Shown: positions 63,628 to 64,000 of the stretch, one piece after another
How positions within the stretch are numbered: the stretch's first letter is position 1
How the letters are laid out: each line of letters opens with the position of its first letter
Assembly: GCF_019249795.2 (NCBI RefSeq)
Contig: NZ_CP156891.1
Location: 1,030,001-1,094,000 of the forward strand
DNA from: Segatella copri
Lineage (GTDB): Bacteria > Bacteroidota > Bacteroidia > Bacteroidales > Bacteroidaceae
Direction: 5' to 3'
DNA: 64,000 nucleotides
The notes under the pieces: model-generated
Database searches by the model: none
Told to the model about the DNA's origin: nothing
Seen by the model: the letters and a program-made list of their open reading frames with translations, nothing else
Position numbers and translations under genes: made by a program

Positions 63628-64000
63628 ATGAGATTATCAGAAGAACGATATATCAGCTTACTTACCGACTTTGGTTTCAAACGTATATTTGGAACAAAGC
63701 CAAATAAAGACTTGCTCATCAACTTTCTGAATTCACTTTTCGATGGAGAGCAAGTCATTAAGGATGTCCGCTACCTCAATAGCGAACACGTTGGTGATGT
63801 TTTCGCAGAGCGCAAAGCTATCTTTGACGTATATTGTGAAAATGAGAAAGGAGAAAAGTTCATCGTTGAAATGCAGAACGCTTTTCAGAAATACTTCAAA
63901 GATCGTTCTCTCTTCTACTCTACATTTCCTATCAGAGAGCAAGCACCAAAAGGACAGGATTGGAATTTCAAGCTAGACCACGTTTATACAGTAGCATTAC
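63628..64000 (+). CDS. Rpn-family recombination-promoting nuclease / putative transposase, 5' part
   Basis: The gene runs off the window end; 124 residues are visible. DFGFKRIFGTKPNKDLLINFLNSL at the N-terminus and the nuclease core AIFDVYCENEKGEKFIVEMQN (D ... E-x-Q) are the PD-(D/E)XK pattern of the Rpn/PDDEXK_2 family. Such proteins are DNA endonucleases that promote RecA-independent recombination in E. coli, and are often multi-copy. Together with the AAA-ATPase/PDDEXK protein it shows the usual abundance of such genes in this group. Confidence 0.88.
   Translation, partial: MRLSEERYISLLTDFGFKRIFGTKPNKDLLINFLNSLFDGEQVIKDVRYLNSEHVGDVFAERKAIFDVYCENEKGEKFIVEMQNAFQKYFKDRSLFYSTFPIREQAPKGQDWNFKLDHVYTVAL

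Overview
The window looks like chromosome of a gut Bacteroidota, most likely Prevotellaceae close to Segatella (Prevotella) copri. The reasons are the repeated Bacteroidota-type -7 box (TAnnTTTG) upstream of genes on both strands, few strong Shine-Dalgarno sites, a full-length hybrid two-component regulator, a SusC-like TonB receptor beside a lipoprotein, an S9 dipeptidyl peptidase, DUF4492-cydAB, and several Bacteroidota-expanded families (AAA-ATPase/PDDEXK, Rpn). The species is inferred from gene content only.

Layout. 1-1364: end of a menaquinone cluster (isochorismate synthase running off the edge, thioesterase). 1637-10279: a forward core block of lysS, gpsA, pgi, a HAD phosphatase, gmd, fcl (GDP-fucose synthesis) and a uracil permease. 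10331-10740: a spacer with an unusual array of 21-bp palindromic units. 10741-16087: a reverse operon of acid-phosphatase-like protein, TonB receptor and beta-helix lipoprotein. 16387-25453: a secreted poly-Asp protein, a divergent DXS-like enzyme, a YjbR protein, DUF4492-cydAB (respiratory oxidase), pabB-pabC (folate) and an MBL hydrolase.

25597-39960 is an accessory island. It holds an AAA-ATPase/PDDEXK protein, an eroded restriction helicase-nuclease fused to a LexA-like S24 domain, a phage metallopeptidase remnant, a Panacea (DUF4065) gene overlapping a two-helix membrane protein (a candidate toxin-antitoxin pair), a prophage tail module, an IS66 element, an ISL3 element with a perfect 8-bp target duplication, and a decayed DUF3987 fragment. 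The large tail protein carries what looks like a complete aryl-sulfotransferase active site and is cut at its 5' end exactly at the IS66 inverted repeat.

39983-55399 returns to core functions: an SLC13 transporter, an AraC regulator, an efflux operon (TolC, HlyD, MFS) in which all three genes are broken by internal deletions, a low-molecular-weight phosphatase, mnmA, an AspT/YidE transporter with a ThrE exporter, a LysR regulator, an EamA exporter, and an epimerase-OPT operon. 55496-63367: a hybrid two-component regulator, an S9 peptidase and a secreted HExxH protein. The window ends inside an Rpn-family nuclease gene. I saw no tRNA, rRNA or CRISPR array.
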